Below, piece by piece: positions 48,246 through 56,848 of a stretch of DNA of 64,000 nt. A model generated the notes under the pieces. That model searched no databases and was not told the origin of the DNA. It saw only the letters and a list, made by a program, of their open reading frames with translations. Source of the DNA: Streptomyces sp. B21-105. GTDB taxonomy: Bacteria > Actinomycetota > Actinomycetes > Streptomycetales > Streptomycetaceae. Numbering within the stretch: position 1 is the stretch's first letter; every line of letters begins with the position of its first letter. The stretch lies in NCBI RefSeq assembly GCF_036898465.1, contig NZ_JARUMJ010000001.1, positions 248,001 through 312,000 on the forward strand, written 5' to 3'. The position numbers and the translations under genes were made by a program.

Positions 48246-50261
48246 TCAGTCCGCCGTCTGCACCGGACCCTCCGTCACCTTCCGCAGCAGCGGCCTGCTG
48301 CCGGCGATCGCCGCGAGCATGACCAGCGCCCCGACGGCCAGACAGATCACCAGTTGCACGGCCCCGGAGACGTTCATCGTGGTGCCCGCCACCTTGTTGA
48401 CCTGCGTGGCGCCGAAGGCGCCCATCGCGGTGGTGCCGCCGGCCAGCACGACCAACGGGATGACGGTCTCGCGTATCCGGGCCCGTTCCAGCACCTTCAG
48501 CGGGGTGCCGGACAGCCGCAGCAGGCCGTACACCCTGCGTCGGTCCAGGACGTTCGCCGCGGCCGTCAGCCCCGCGGAGGCGGCGGCGACGAGGAAGCTC
48601 AGCACCAGGGTCGCGGTGCTGACGGTGGCGACGCGGGCGATGATGACGTCGTCCGTCGCAGAAACGTACTCCTGCGTGACCGGGTACCTGCCCGACCCGA
48701 GCGGTGTCAGCGCGGTGACGGCCGTGTCCACGCCCGCCCGGCCGCCGGAGACCTGGGCGATCACACCGTCCACACCGCCGAGGAGACTGTCGAAGGCGTC
48801 CTCGCCGGTCACGGTGACGGTCGCCGTGACGCCCGCCCTGTTCAGAAGCGTACGGGCCTCGGTGGCGGCGTGCCGGGCGTCGGCGGCGTTCGCGGTGATC
48901 ACCGCGACCTGCCCCTGGTAACTCGCGCCGTCGATGCTGAGCGTGCTGATCGAGAAGAACCCGGCCACGAACCCCGCGAGGACCAGGCCGCTGACGGTGC
49001 GCCAGGCCCCCCGCGGGTCGTCGCTGAGCCGACGCGCGGCGAGCAGCGTGGCCGGACGTCTGGCACGGCGGCCCACGACCCGGCCCAGCCGGTCCACGAC
49101 CCAGGGGCCGAACAACCAGAACGCGCCGTAGAAGAGCACCAGCAGGGCGATCAGCTGCCGGGTCCTGAGCTGGCCGCTGTCACCGGTGGTCATCCAGATG
49201 TAGGCGAGCACGGAGACGAACAGCACCAGGCGGATCGCGCGGGTGCGACGCGGATTCGCCTGCTGGGCGACGCCCAGAGGGGAGGTCGCCACCTGGCGGA
49301 GCGTCGTCAGCGCGCTCAAGGTGATCAGCGCGGTGACGGCCGACACCACCGCCGCCAGCCAGGGCGGCCCCACCCACAGCCGGCCGGTGTACCAGGCGCC
49401 GACGCCGTACGGCAGCTCGGCGAGCGCGGGCAGCAGTGCCGTGAAGGCGAGCGCTCCCGCCAGGGCGCCGGCCGCGCCGACGACCGCCGCCTCGACTGCG
49501 GTCATGGCGAGAATCTGCCGCGGGGTCGCCCCGGCCAGCCGCAGCGCGGCGAGCCGCAGTTCACGCCGGGCCGCGCCGAGCCGTCCGGCGGCCGAGGCCA
49601 GCACGACGACCGGCGTGATCAGCAGCACCACGCCCAGCAGGACGGTTCCCTGGTCGCCGCCGGTGAACAGGCTCGCCCGGGTGCCGGTGAAACCGGAGAT
49701 CAGCGCGCGTTCGGTCATTCCGTCGTCGTAGTAGTTCTGCTCGCCGGCGGTCGCGGCGACGGCCGGGTCGGTGGGCGCCCGTCCGACCACCGCGACCAGT
49801 TCGTCGGGCGCGGCGAGACCGGCGGCGCCGATCGTGCCGTAGGACCTCACCTTCGGGAAGCGGTCGGCGAGTCGGCCGGCGGGCAGCTCGTGCAGCAGTG
49901 CCGCCAGAGCGGGTGAGACATACACTTCGCCCGGCTTCGGGAAGGCGGTCAGGCCGGGGGGCGCGGGGGTCCGCCCACGGTCGGCCAGCTGAGCCAGGCT
50001 CACCACCGTGACGGGTTCGCGGCGGGCATACGTGACGGTCGTGACCTGCACGGCGGTCGCCCGCTGCGCCGGTACCGCGACGGGAGCGCGCCACGTGGTG
50101 TGGTCTGCGCGAGCACCGGCGCCGAGTGCGGCGGCGACCATCAGCAGCAGGAGGAACGAGCCGACGGCGGCGGCGCCGGCCGCGAGCAGCTGCGACTGGA
50201 GGCCGCGGCGGCCGGAGGATCTGGCGAGGTGCCAGGTCAGGGGCAGGACGGGGGAACGCAC
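48246..50261 (-). CDS. FtsX-like ABC transporter permease
   Basis: 671 residues with two FtsX-type blocks. There is an N-terminal helix (LLAAGAAAVGSFLLLLMVAA), a long outer domain, then helices around 210-330, a middle linker and a second outer domain (about 440-520) before the last three helices (LVLSFLVAAASAGLTAAANV). MacB-like permeases of this type export peptides or signal envelope stress. The GTG at 50261 has GGAG 8 nt upstream and is preferred over the GTG at 50270. It follows its ATPase gene by 20 nt. Confidence 0.87.
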   Translation of the reverse strand: MRSPVLPLTWHLARSSGRRGLQSQLLAAGAAAVGSFLLLLMVAAALGAGARADHTTWRAPVAVPAQRATAVQVTTVTYARREPVTVVSLAQLADRGRTPAPPGLTAFPKPGEVYVSPALAALLHELPAGRLADRFPKVRSYGTIGAAGLAAPDELVAVVGRAPTDPAVAATAGEQNYYDDGMTERALISGFTGTRASLFTGGDQGTVLLGVVLLITPVVVLASAAGRLGAARRELRLAALRLAGATPRQILAMTAVEAAVVGAAGALAGALAFTALLPALAELPYGVGAWYTGRLWVGPPWLAAVVSAVTALITLSALTTLRQVATSPLGVAQQANPRRTRAIRLVLFVSVLAYIWMTTGDSGQLRTRQLIALLVLFYGAFWLFGPWVVDRLGRVVGRRARRPATLLAARRLSDDPRGAWRTVSGLVLAGFVAGFFSISTLSIDGASYQGQVAVITANAADARHAATEARTLLNRAGVTATVTVTGEDAFDSLLGGVDGVIAQVSGGRAGVDTAVTALTPLGSGRYPVTQEYVSATDDVIIARVATVSTATLVLSFLVAAASAGLTAAANVLDRRRVYGLLRLSGTPLKVLERARIRETVIPLVVLAGGTTAMGAFGATQVNKVAGTTMNVSGAVQLVICLAVGALVMLAAIAGSRPLLRKVTEGPVQTAD

Positions 50262-50280
50262 GGGAGTCACTCCTGCGGAA

Positions 50281-51000
50281 TCAGGCGACGGTGTATTGGG
50301 TGTGGCCGCTGATACGGCCGTCGCGGACCTGGAGGATCCGCCCGCAGTGGGCGGCGACGTCCGCGTCGTGGGTGACCATGACCAGGGCGGCGCCCGTCTC
50401 CCGGGTCGCGAAGGTCAGCAGCTGGACCACCTCCGTGCTGGTGCGCTGGTCCAGGGCGCCGGTCGGCTCGTCGGCGAAGACCACGTCCGGCTCGACGGCC
50501 AGGGCGCGGGCGATGGCGACCCGCTGCGCCTGCCCTCCGGAGAGCTGACCGGGGCGGCGGTGCTCCAGCCCGTCGAGGCCCAGCGGAGTGAACCAGCGGC
50601 GGGCGCGGGCGACGGCCTCGCGGCGCGGCATGCCCTCCAGCATCAGCGGCAGGGCGACGTTCTCCTCGGCGGGCAGCTCGGGCAGCAGCTGGCCGGACTG
50701 GAAAACGAATCCGAAGCGCTTGCGGCGCAGCGCGCTGAGCCTGTTCTCGCCGAGGTCGTCGATGCGCCGCAGGCCTTGGGCCGGGGACCCGTCCGCGCTC
50801 CGCTCGTCGCGCAGCAGCACCTCCCCTTCGTCGGGGCGGATGATGCCGGCGAGGGTGTGGAGGAGCGTCGACTTGCCGGACCCGGACGGGCCCATGATCG
50901 CCAGTGAGTCGCGTTCGCGGATCTCGACGTCCACGCCGGCCAGGGCGGTGGTGGAGCCGTACTTCTTCACGAGGCCGTGTCCGGCCAATACCGTGCTCAT
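50281..51000 (-). CDS. ABC transporter ATP-binding protein (MacB/LolD type)
   Basis: 239 residues with Walker A (GPSGSGKST), signature LSGGQAQR, Walker B (DVVFADEPTGALD) and the H-loop (VMVTHDADVA). Partner of the FtsX-like permease. The ATG at 51000 has GGAGAG upstream. In Streptomyces such pairs usually sit next to a two-component system; here a DUF4333 protein gene precedes instead. Confidence 0.92.
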   Translation of the reverse strand: MSTVLAGHGLVKKYGSTTALAGVDVEIRERDSLAIMGPSGSGKSTLLHTLAGIIRPDEGEVLLRDERSADGSPAQGLRRIDDLGENRLSALRRKRFGFVFQSGQLLPELPAEENVALPLMLEGMPRREAVARARRWFTPLGLDGLEHRRPGQLSGGQAQRVAIARALAVEPDVVFADEPTGALDQRTSTEVVQLLTFATRETGAALVMVTHDADVAAHCGRILQVRDGRISGHTQYTVA

Positions 51001-51043
51001 GGTCTCTCCGTCTCTGCGTCTCTGCTTCTCTCCGTCTCTGCGC

Positions 51044-51415
51044 TCAGCGCTCGAACGCCCAGGTGACGCTCTTGGCGCCGGCCTTGGTCACCCGCACGGG
51101 GATCCGGACCGTCTTGCCGTCGCTCTTCTTGCCCGTGCAGGTGAGGGTGGCTCCGGCGACGGCCTTCAGCCCGGTCGGGCAGGTCACGCCGGAGACCTTG
51201 TCGCCGACCCAGGGCAGCGGGTGGTACTTGCTCTCGGTGCGGCCGGCGACGATGTTCGCCGCGAGGGCGCGGTGGCCGTCCACCGACACGGTGGTTCGGG
51301 CGTCCAGGCCCGTGGTCGACTCCGTGCCGGAGAGCAGATGCGTGCCGATTCCGCCGAGCGCGACGACGGCGGTCGCGCCCCCGACTGCGCCGACGAGGAA
51401 CTTGTTGCGCTGCAT
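51044..51415 (-). CDS. DUF4333-type membrane-anchored protein
   Basis: 123 residues: an N-terminal signal anchor (FLVGAVGGATAVVALGGIGT) and an outer domain with the DUF4333 pattern of two cysteines (VTCPTGLKAVAGATLTCTGK). The ATG at 51415 has AGGAG 6 nt upstream. It lies 43 nt before the ATPase gene on the same strand, so it probably belongs to the same operon and may be a sensor or accessory factor. Function unknown. Confidence 0.75.
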   Translation of the reverse strand: MQRNKFLVGAVGGATAVVALGGIGTHLLSGTESTTGLDARTTVSVDGHRALAANIVAGRTESKYHPLPWVGDKVSGVTCPTGLKAVAGATLTCTGKKSDGKTVRIPVRVTKAGAKSVTWAFER

Positions 51416-51871
51416 CGTGTACTCCTGATGTCCGTGGTGAGGATGCGGCTCCAGCCTCGCCCGGGCCGGCGGGCGCACGCCTCGGCCGAACGGCCGGGAT
51501 CGAGGTCCGGATGCACCGGTGCCCTCGACCGTTCGGCCGATCCCGCTGCGGGAGCTCCCGGTCGGCAATGCCTCGGGGGCGGCGCGGGCCGGCAGCAAGG
51601 TCGTGCGGAGGAAGCGCAGGATCGGTGGATCCGACCGGCGGTCGAGTCGTCCGGTCGCCCTACCCGTGACATCAGATCCTCGAACGACCGCCACCTGCAC
51701 CGATGTTGACACCCGCACGCGTCAACACCCCTTTGCCGTCGGCGACTTGTTGCGCAAACCAGGTGGATCTTGTGCGAATGCTGTGCGGTGAGGTGACAGG
51801 GCGTTCGAATGTGATGCCTTTGGTGTGCTGGGGGAGTCCGGGGGCCCGTGGGGTTCTCGGAGCCAGTGACC
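51416..51871. promoter_or_regulatory. Divergent control region with an inverted repeat
   Basis: 456 bases between the DUF4333-ABC operon and the large hydrolase gene. An inverted repeat TGTTGAC-N10-GTCAACA lies at 51704-51727; each arm holds a TTGAC that could be a -35 hexamer on either strand, or the whole could be an operator. Confidence 0.45.
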
Positions 51872-54682
51872 ATGAGAGGACAACAAGTGAACCGTGTCTC
51901 GCGCGTGATGGCCGCTGTGACAGCGGCCTTCGCGCTGGCGATGGCGTCGCCGGGGCCGGCGCAGGCCGCGCCGGAACCGGAGCCCGGGCGGTCGTCCGCC
52001 GCCGGGACTCCAGCGCTTCCCGAGGGCTGGCGGACCACCGGGTCCGGGGAGTCGCAGGAGCTGGTGTGGCGCTCGCCCCGGAAGGTGCCGGTGGGCGATG
52101 CCCAGGTGGAGTTCCGCAGCGGAGAACGCCTGTTGGGCACCCCGAGACCCGCCGCCGACGGGCGCACCTTCCGGCTTCCGCTCGACGGGGTGCGTCTCGG
52201 CAGGCCGGGCGACCTGCGGGTCGAGGCCGCGGGGCGCCCTCTGGACGCGGCCGGAGTGAACGCCGCCGTGCGTGAGCGGCGCGGACTCGACAGCTCGCCC
52301 GGGCCGTCGCGCCTGCCGCGGGCGGCGACCGTGAACCAGGTCGACCCCGGCGTGGCCGGCTCGTTCCGCACGACCAGCGGTGAGTACTCCCTGCCGTCGG
52401 TCCGGCTGCCCGGTTACGACACCGAGGCGGAGATGAAGGCCGTGGTGGTGGCGCCGGAGGGCGCCACGGGCAGCCGCCCGCTGGCGCTGTTCCTCCACGG
52501 TCGCCACGCCACCTGCTTCAAGGACTCCGACACGACCCTCGAGTGGCCGTGCCCGGTCGGCCACGAGCCGATACCGAGCTATCGCGGCTACCTGCACGAC
52601 CAGCAACTCCTCGCCTCCCAGGGCTATGTGACGGTCTCGGTCTCGGCCAACTCCGTCAACGCCCAGGACTGGCAGGCCGCCGACGCGGGCGCGCAGGCCC
52701 GCTCCTCGCTGATACGGCTGCACCTGGCTCACTGGGCGGACTGGGCCGCCGACCCGTCCACGGCCCCCGAGGTCGTACGACGGGCGCCCCGCGCCGATCT
52801 GGACCGTGTGCTGCTGGTGGGTCACTCCCGTGGCGGCGAAGGCGCCGACCGGGCCGCGATGGACAGCCTCACCCCGCCGCCCGCCGACCAGGACGGCTAC
52901 CACGGCCGAACCCGCTGGACGATACGCGGAACAGTCCTCATAGGCCCCACCATCTTCGGCCAGAACCCGCAGCCCGACGTGCCGTCCGTGACGATCCTGC
53001 CGGGCTGCGACGGAGACGTCGTCGACCTGCAGGGCGAGTACTACGTCGACGGCACCCGCGGGGTCAGCCGCGGCAAGGCCCTGCACAGCGCGGTCTACAT
53101 GACCGGCGCGAACCACAACTACTTCAACAGCGAGTGGACCCCCGGCCAGGCCGCGGCACCGGCCGAGGACGACTTCCTCTACGGCGGCGACGCGTACGAC
53201 CCCCTGTGCTCGCCGGACACCGCCACCCGCCTCACGGCCGAGCAGCAGCAGACGGCGGGCTCGACGTACATAGCCGCCGCGGCGCGGCTGTTCGTCGCCG
53301 GTGACGACCGGGTCCGCCCGCTGCTCGACGGGTCCCCGGCGCGTGCCGCCTCCGCCGGCCCCGCCCGTGTCCTCACCCACGCCGTCGGCGCCGCCCGCTC
53401 GGGGGCGTTCCTGCCCGTCTCCTCCGCCACGGTCGGCGGCGGCCGGCTGTGCGCCCAGGTGGACCCGGTCCCGGACGTCTCCTGCCTGGATCCCGACCTC
53501 AAGACCGCTTCCCCGCACTTCGCCCAGTGGCGGAGGGTGACCCCCGGCAAGGAGCCGGACCGGTACGCGCTCGCCATGAACTGGAGTCGCCCCGGCGCCC
53601 CCACCGAGCTCAGCCCCGCCCGCCCGGTCTCCCTGTCCGGCGCGAAAGCGCTGAGCCTGCGCGTGATCGTCCCGCCGAACAGCACCGGCACCGAGCTGGA
53701 CGTCGCCCTCACCGACGTCTCCGGCAAGCGGGCGGACCTCGGCCGGGTCGGCGTCGACGGCCTGCCGGGCACCTCCCGCACCTCCTCCTACTGGGCGCGT
53801 GAGGTCCGCGTCCCCCTGTCCGCCGCGACCCGGGAGGGCATCGACCTCGGCCAGGTCAGGACGCTGCACCTCACCCCGCGTACCGAATCCGGGACGGCAT
53901 GGCTGGTGGACGCCTACGGCTGGCGCCCCGGCACCCCCGCCGTCGAGCCCGCCGAGCTGGCGCGCGTCGACGTCGGACACCTGAGCGTCAAGGAGGGCGA
54001 CTCCGGCACACGCACCTACCAGGTGCCGGTCCGGGTGTCCGGATCGGGCAGCGGCGAGGTCCGGCTGTTCGTCGACGAGCCCGGCAGCGACTTCCCCGTC
54101 GCGCGCACGGTGCGGGTCCGGGCGGGCACCCAGGTCGACATCCCGGTGACCGTCGAGGGCAACACCCGCTTCGGCGCCGACGCGGACCACCGGGTGGCCG
54201 TCAAGACCGTACGCGGCACGGTGGTCGGCTCCTTCCTGGGCGGGGTCACCGCGCAGAACGACGACCCCCAGCCCACGGTGACCGTGACGCCGGTCGCCGA
54301 CCAGGTCGTCGAGGGGCAGCCGCTGGTCTGGCGGATCAGTCTCTCGGCGGCCGCCGACGTCGTCCAGTGGACGGACCTGCAGCTGCTGGCCGTCTCCCAC
54401 GGTGCCGAACTGTCCACCGTGGACGTCCCCGCGACGTGGCTCGCCGCAGCGTTCGAGGCCTCGCCGGATCCCGAGCGGCCACTGTCCGCACTGCCGGACG
54501 GCGCGCTGCTCATGTCGGAGGTGCCCGCGGGAAGCCTGAGCATCGACGTGTCCGTGCCCACCGTCGCCGATGAGGCGGGCGAGGGCACGGAGTCGCTACG
54601 GCTGCGTCTTTGGACCTACGACCCCGCGGGTGCGCCGGTCGAGGGCCCGGAGTTCACCGGCACGGTGCGTGACGCCTCCTAG
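51872..54682 (+). CDS. Very large secreted alpha/beta hydrolase
   Basis: 936 residues. A signal peptide ends near residue 33 (AQA-AP). The alpha/beta-hydrolase core spans about 185-500: oxyanion segment FLHGRH (208) and the nucleophile elbow GHSRGG with Ser319. A cap-like insert holds paired cysteines (Cys215/Cys227). After about residue 540 come beta-rich domains, including a Calx-beta-like tail (LSVKEGDSGTRTYQVPVRVS and a second copy near 820). It looks like a secreted esterase or lipase with adhesion-like modules; the substrate is unknown. The ATG at 51872 is used; a GTG at 51887 with AGAGGA 6 nt upstream is equally possible. Confidence 0.85.
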   Translation: MRGQQVNRVSRVMAAVTAAFALAMASPGPAQAAPEPEPGRSSAAGTPALPEGWRTTGSGESQELVWRSPRKVPVGDAQVEFRSGERLLGTPRPAADGRTFRLPLDGVRLGRPGDLRVEAAGRPLDAAGVNAAVRERRGLDSSPGPSRLPRAATVNQVDPGVAGSFRTTSGEYSLPSVRLPGYDTEAEMKAVVVAPEGATGSRPLALFLHGRHATCFKDSDTTLEWPCPVGHEPIPSYRGYLHDQQLLASQGYVTVSVSANSVNAQDWQAADAGAQARSSLIRLHLAHWADWAADPSTAPEVVRRAPRADLDRVLLVGHSRGGEGADRAAMDSLTPPPADQDGYHGRTRWTIRGTVLIGPTIFGQNPQPDVPSVTILPGCDGDVVDLQGEYYVDGTRGVSRGKALHSAVYMTGANHNYFNSEWTPGQAAAPAEDDFLYGGDAYDPLCSPDTATRLTAEQQQTAGSTYIAAAARLFVAGDDRVRPLLDGSPARAASAGPARVLTHAVGAARSGAFLPVSSATVGGGRLCAQVDPVPDVSCLDPDLKTASPHFAQWRRVTPGKEPDRYALAMNWSRPGAPTELSPARPVSLSGAKALSLRVIVPPNSTGTELDVALTDVSGKRADLGRVGVDGLPGTSRTSSYWAREVRVPLSAATREGIDLGQVRTLHLTPRTESGTAWLVDAYGWRPGTPAVEPAELARVDVGHLSVKEGDSGTRTYQVPVRVSGSGSGEVRLFVDEPGSDFPVARTVRVRAGTQVDIPVTVEGNTRFGADADHRVAVKTVRGTVVGSFLGGVTAQNDDPQPTVTVTPVADQVVEGQPLVWRISLSAAADVVQWTDLQLLAVSHGAELSTVDVPATWLAAAFEASPDPERPLSALPDGALLMSEVPAGSLSIDVSVPTVADEAGEGTESLRLRLWTYDPAGAPVEGPEFTGTVRDAS

Positions 54683-54711
54683 CCAGGCGCCCGTACCGCG
54701 ACGGGACTCCT

Positions 54712-54758
54712 GAGGTGCCGTCGGCCCTCCCGCTTCCGGCGGGGGCCGACGGCACCTC
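54712..54758 (+). terminator. Terminator after the large hydrolase gene
   Basis: Perfect 16-bp arms (GAGGTGCCGTCGGCCC at 54712-54727, complement at 54743-54758), 30 bases past the stop. Confidence 0.75.
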
Positions 54759-54906
54759 GTCAAGGGGGACAAGGTCGCGGTCACCGTCCCACGGGTGGAG
54801 ACCTCGGCATCGGCTGCGACCTGTCGTGCAGACCGGCGGGCTCCCGAACCGGTGCCGCCCACGGAGCCGAGTCGCAAGATCTCGTCGCGTCGCCCCTCCC
54901 CCGGCC

Positions 54907-54959
54907 GCCCAGCTGCAAGGTTGTCCTGCCCCCGTGGCGGGGCAACCTTGCAGCTGGGC
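54907..54959 (-). terminator. Terminator of the small secreted protein gene
   Basis: Perfect 17-bp outer arms (GCCCAGCTGCAAGGTTG at 54907-54923, complement at 54943-54959) with an inner GCCCC/GGGGC stem, 65 bases past the stop of the gene at 55024 on the minus strand. Confidence 0.7.
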
Positions 54960-55023
54960 GATACCCCCGAAGAGACCGGCGGCGCGTGCTGCGCGCCGAC
55001 GGACAGGGCGCGCTCACGGCCGG

Positions 55024-55512
55024 TCAGGGGCAGGACGCCGTTCCCTGGTCGAGGACGTGTGCATCGGCGTTGTCCCCGACCTTCACCCACAGCGCCGACG
55101 TACCCCGTCGGTCGTAGGTGCGGGTGAAGTCGGGCTGCCCGGTGCGGACGAACTTGACCTTGTAGCACCAGCCGGCGTCCACGCGGAACGCGTCCCAGTC
55201 CTCGTTGTACGGCGTGTGGCCGCCCCGGGCCGTGAGGTTCTGGCTCTTCTGGCGTGCCCCGTCGGGGGCGCATTTCGGTTCTGTGGCCGTCGAGTCGCCC
55301 GTGCTGTCGCCGCCTCGGCACCAGTTGAAGTAGGCGGTGACTCCGTAGGCGCTGTCGTTCACGGTCGTCGAGCACAAGCCGAGCGTGCAGCCCGTGCCGG
55401 CCTGGGCGTTCGGCGCCACGCCCATGACGGCGGTGCCGCCGAGCGCGGCGACGACGACGACCGAGCGGACCCGCCCGGTACCGAACCGCCTGGCGAGCCC
55501 TTTCATGTGCAT
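55024..55512 (-). CDS. Secreted protein of unknown function
   Basis: 162 residues: a signal peptide (VRSVVVVAALGGTAVMGVAP then NAQA-GT), then a mature domain of about 125 residues with five or six cysteines (TGCTLGLCSTTVNDSAYGVT, YFNWCRGGD, KCAPDG, WCYKVKF, ending SCP). The cysteine pattern suggests a disulfide-rich beta fold. The ATG at 55512 (or the ATG two codons later) has AAGGAGG 8 nt upstream. No family is recognised. Confidence 0.78.
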   Translation of the reverse strand: MHMKGLARRFGTGRVRSVVVVAALGGTAVMGVAPNAQAGTGCTLGLCSTTVNDSAYGVTAYFNWCRGGDSTGDSTATEPKCAPDGARQKSQNLTARGGHTPYNEDWDAFRVDAGWCYKVKFVRTGQPDFTRTYDRRGTSALWVKVGDNADAHVLDQGTASCP

Positions 55513-55866
55513 GTTCACACACCCTCCTTGTCCGGCGGCGACCACCCGGGGCCCGCGACCGTCCGTGTTCCGTGACGTCCACGCTGACCCATCGACCTTG
55601 CGAAAACCTTGCGGCACCGTCCGGACTCCGTCTCGGGCCGCCGGCGACAGCCGGCACGAAGGCGAGCGCACACCCGCGTCAGTGCGCCCCGGCGGGACGG
55701 CGCCGATCGCTCGGGGCGTCGCCTGCGAGGCGTTGCCGAAGATCTCACCGCACCCGGATCGCGTCCCACGCCATGACGCCCGCGCGGGCGTCACCGGAGT
55801 TCACTCGGGCCGGCCCGACGGCGTTTCAGTCGTCCTCGGTCCTGCCGGCCGTTCTAGGCTCGGCCC

Positions 55867-56709
55867 GTGGGGCAACCTGAGCAGCGCGCCGATGGCGCGG
55901 GACCGTTCACCACCCGGCTCACCTGGCGCCTGCCCGACGGTGGCACCGCCGTCTGGGAGTCCCGGCTCGCGCGGCGGCGTGGGGTGCTCGCCGTCCGTCC
56001 TCCCCACGCCGCAACCACTCGTCACATCCGAGCGGACGCTGTCTCCCGCACTCGTCTGCGTCGGCTGGGCGACATCGCCGCGATCGCGTTCGTCATCGGG
56101 GGCGCCCTCTTCACGGCCGGCGCGGCCGTCGCCCAGTTCGGCGCCGCCGACGCCACCGAGTGCGCCTCGGTCTATTTCACGGGCGGCCTCTTCTTCACCA
56201 CCGGCGGGTACGCATCGCTGCTCCAGGCGATCAACGCGCCCCGCCACGTCCCTGGCGGCGAAGGACAGTTGGTCACATGCCCCTGGCGATGGTGGAGCTA
56301 CGAGCCGACACGGGTGGACTGGCTGAGCACCTTCGTCCTCTTCGCGGGCACACTCGTCTTCGCCGTCGATCTGCTGGACTCCTTCCTCCAGGGACTGACC
56401 GCCCGGCAGGCCAACCGGCTGATCTGGGCGCCCGACGTGATCGGCTGCGTCCTCTTCCTGCTCTCCGGCCACCTGGCCTTCGCCGAAATCTGCCACGGGC
56501 GGTTCGGCGTCCGGCCGCACGACCTCGGCTGGTGGATCGTCGCCGTCAACCAGCTGGGGTCCGTCCTGTTCATGGTCTCGGCGCTCGCCGCCTACACCCG
56601 CCCGGCCACCGGCAGCCTCGTCAACGCCGACATCGCCAACTGGGGCACTCTCATCGGCGCCCTGTGCTTCTCCTTCGCGGGCGTCCTCCAACTCGGCGAA
56701 CACTCATAG
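55867..56709 (+). CDS. YrhK-like integral membrane protein
   Basis: 280 residues with about seven membrane helices; the segment YFTGGLFFTTGGYASLLQAI and similar later stretches follow the YrhK domain pattern. The N-terminal 70 residues are cytoplasmic and Arg-rich. The GTG at 55867 is the start. Function unknown. Convergent with the glutamate decarboxylase gene. Confidence 0.72.
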   Translation: MGQPEQRADGAGPFTTRLTWRLPDGGTAVWESRLARRRGVLAVRPPHAATTRHIRADAVSRTRLRRLGDIAAIAFVIGGALFTAGAAVAQFGAADATECASVYFTGGLFFTTGGYASLLQAINAPRHVPGGEGQLVTCPWRWWSYEPTRVDWLSTFVLFAGTLVFAVDLLDSFLQGLTARQANRLIWAPDVIGCVLFLLSGHLAFAEICHGRFGVRPHDLGWWIVAVNQLGSVLFMVSALAAYTRPATGSLVNADIANWGTLIGALCFSFAGVLQLGEHS

Positions 56710-56848
56710 TGCTCCCGCCGCGCCCGGCGTCCTCGGGAGATCCGTCGAACGGGGCCTTCGCCGAGACCGCGCCCGCTGCCGGCGGGTCGCCCCCCTCAGC
56801 GGCCGCTGGTCGAGGTCGGGCGGGGCGACACCGCTTCGCCGCGTGTCG

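Noticed and set aside
51748..51762. GTTGCGCAAAC, resembling the IclR-type half-sites
   Set aside because: There is no second half-site at the 36-bp spacing and no TTGACA-N17 promoter in register. One half-site is expected by chance.
51722..54400. 892-codon minus-strand open frame
   Set aside because: It is a shadow of the secreted hydrolase, which has a signal peptide and a GHSRGG motif. The minus frame is Gly/Arg/Val-rich without a domain.
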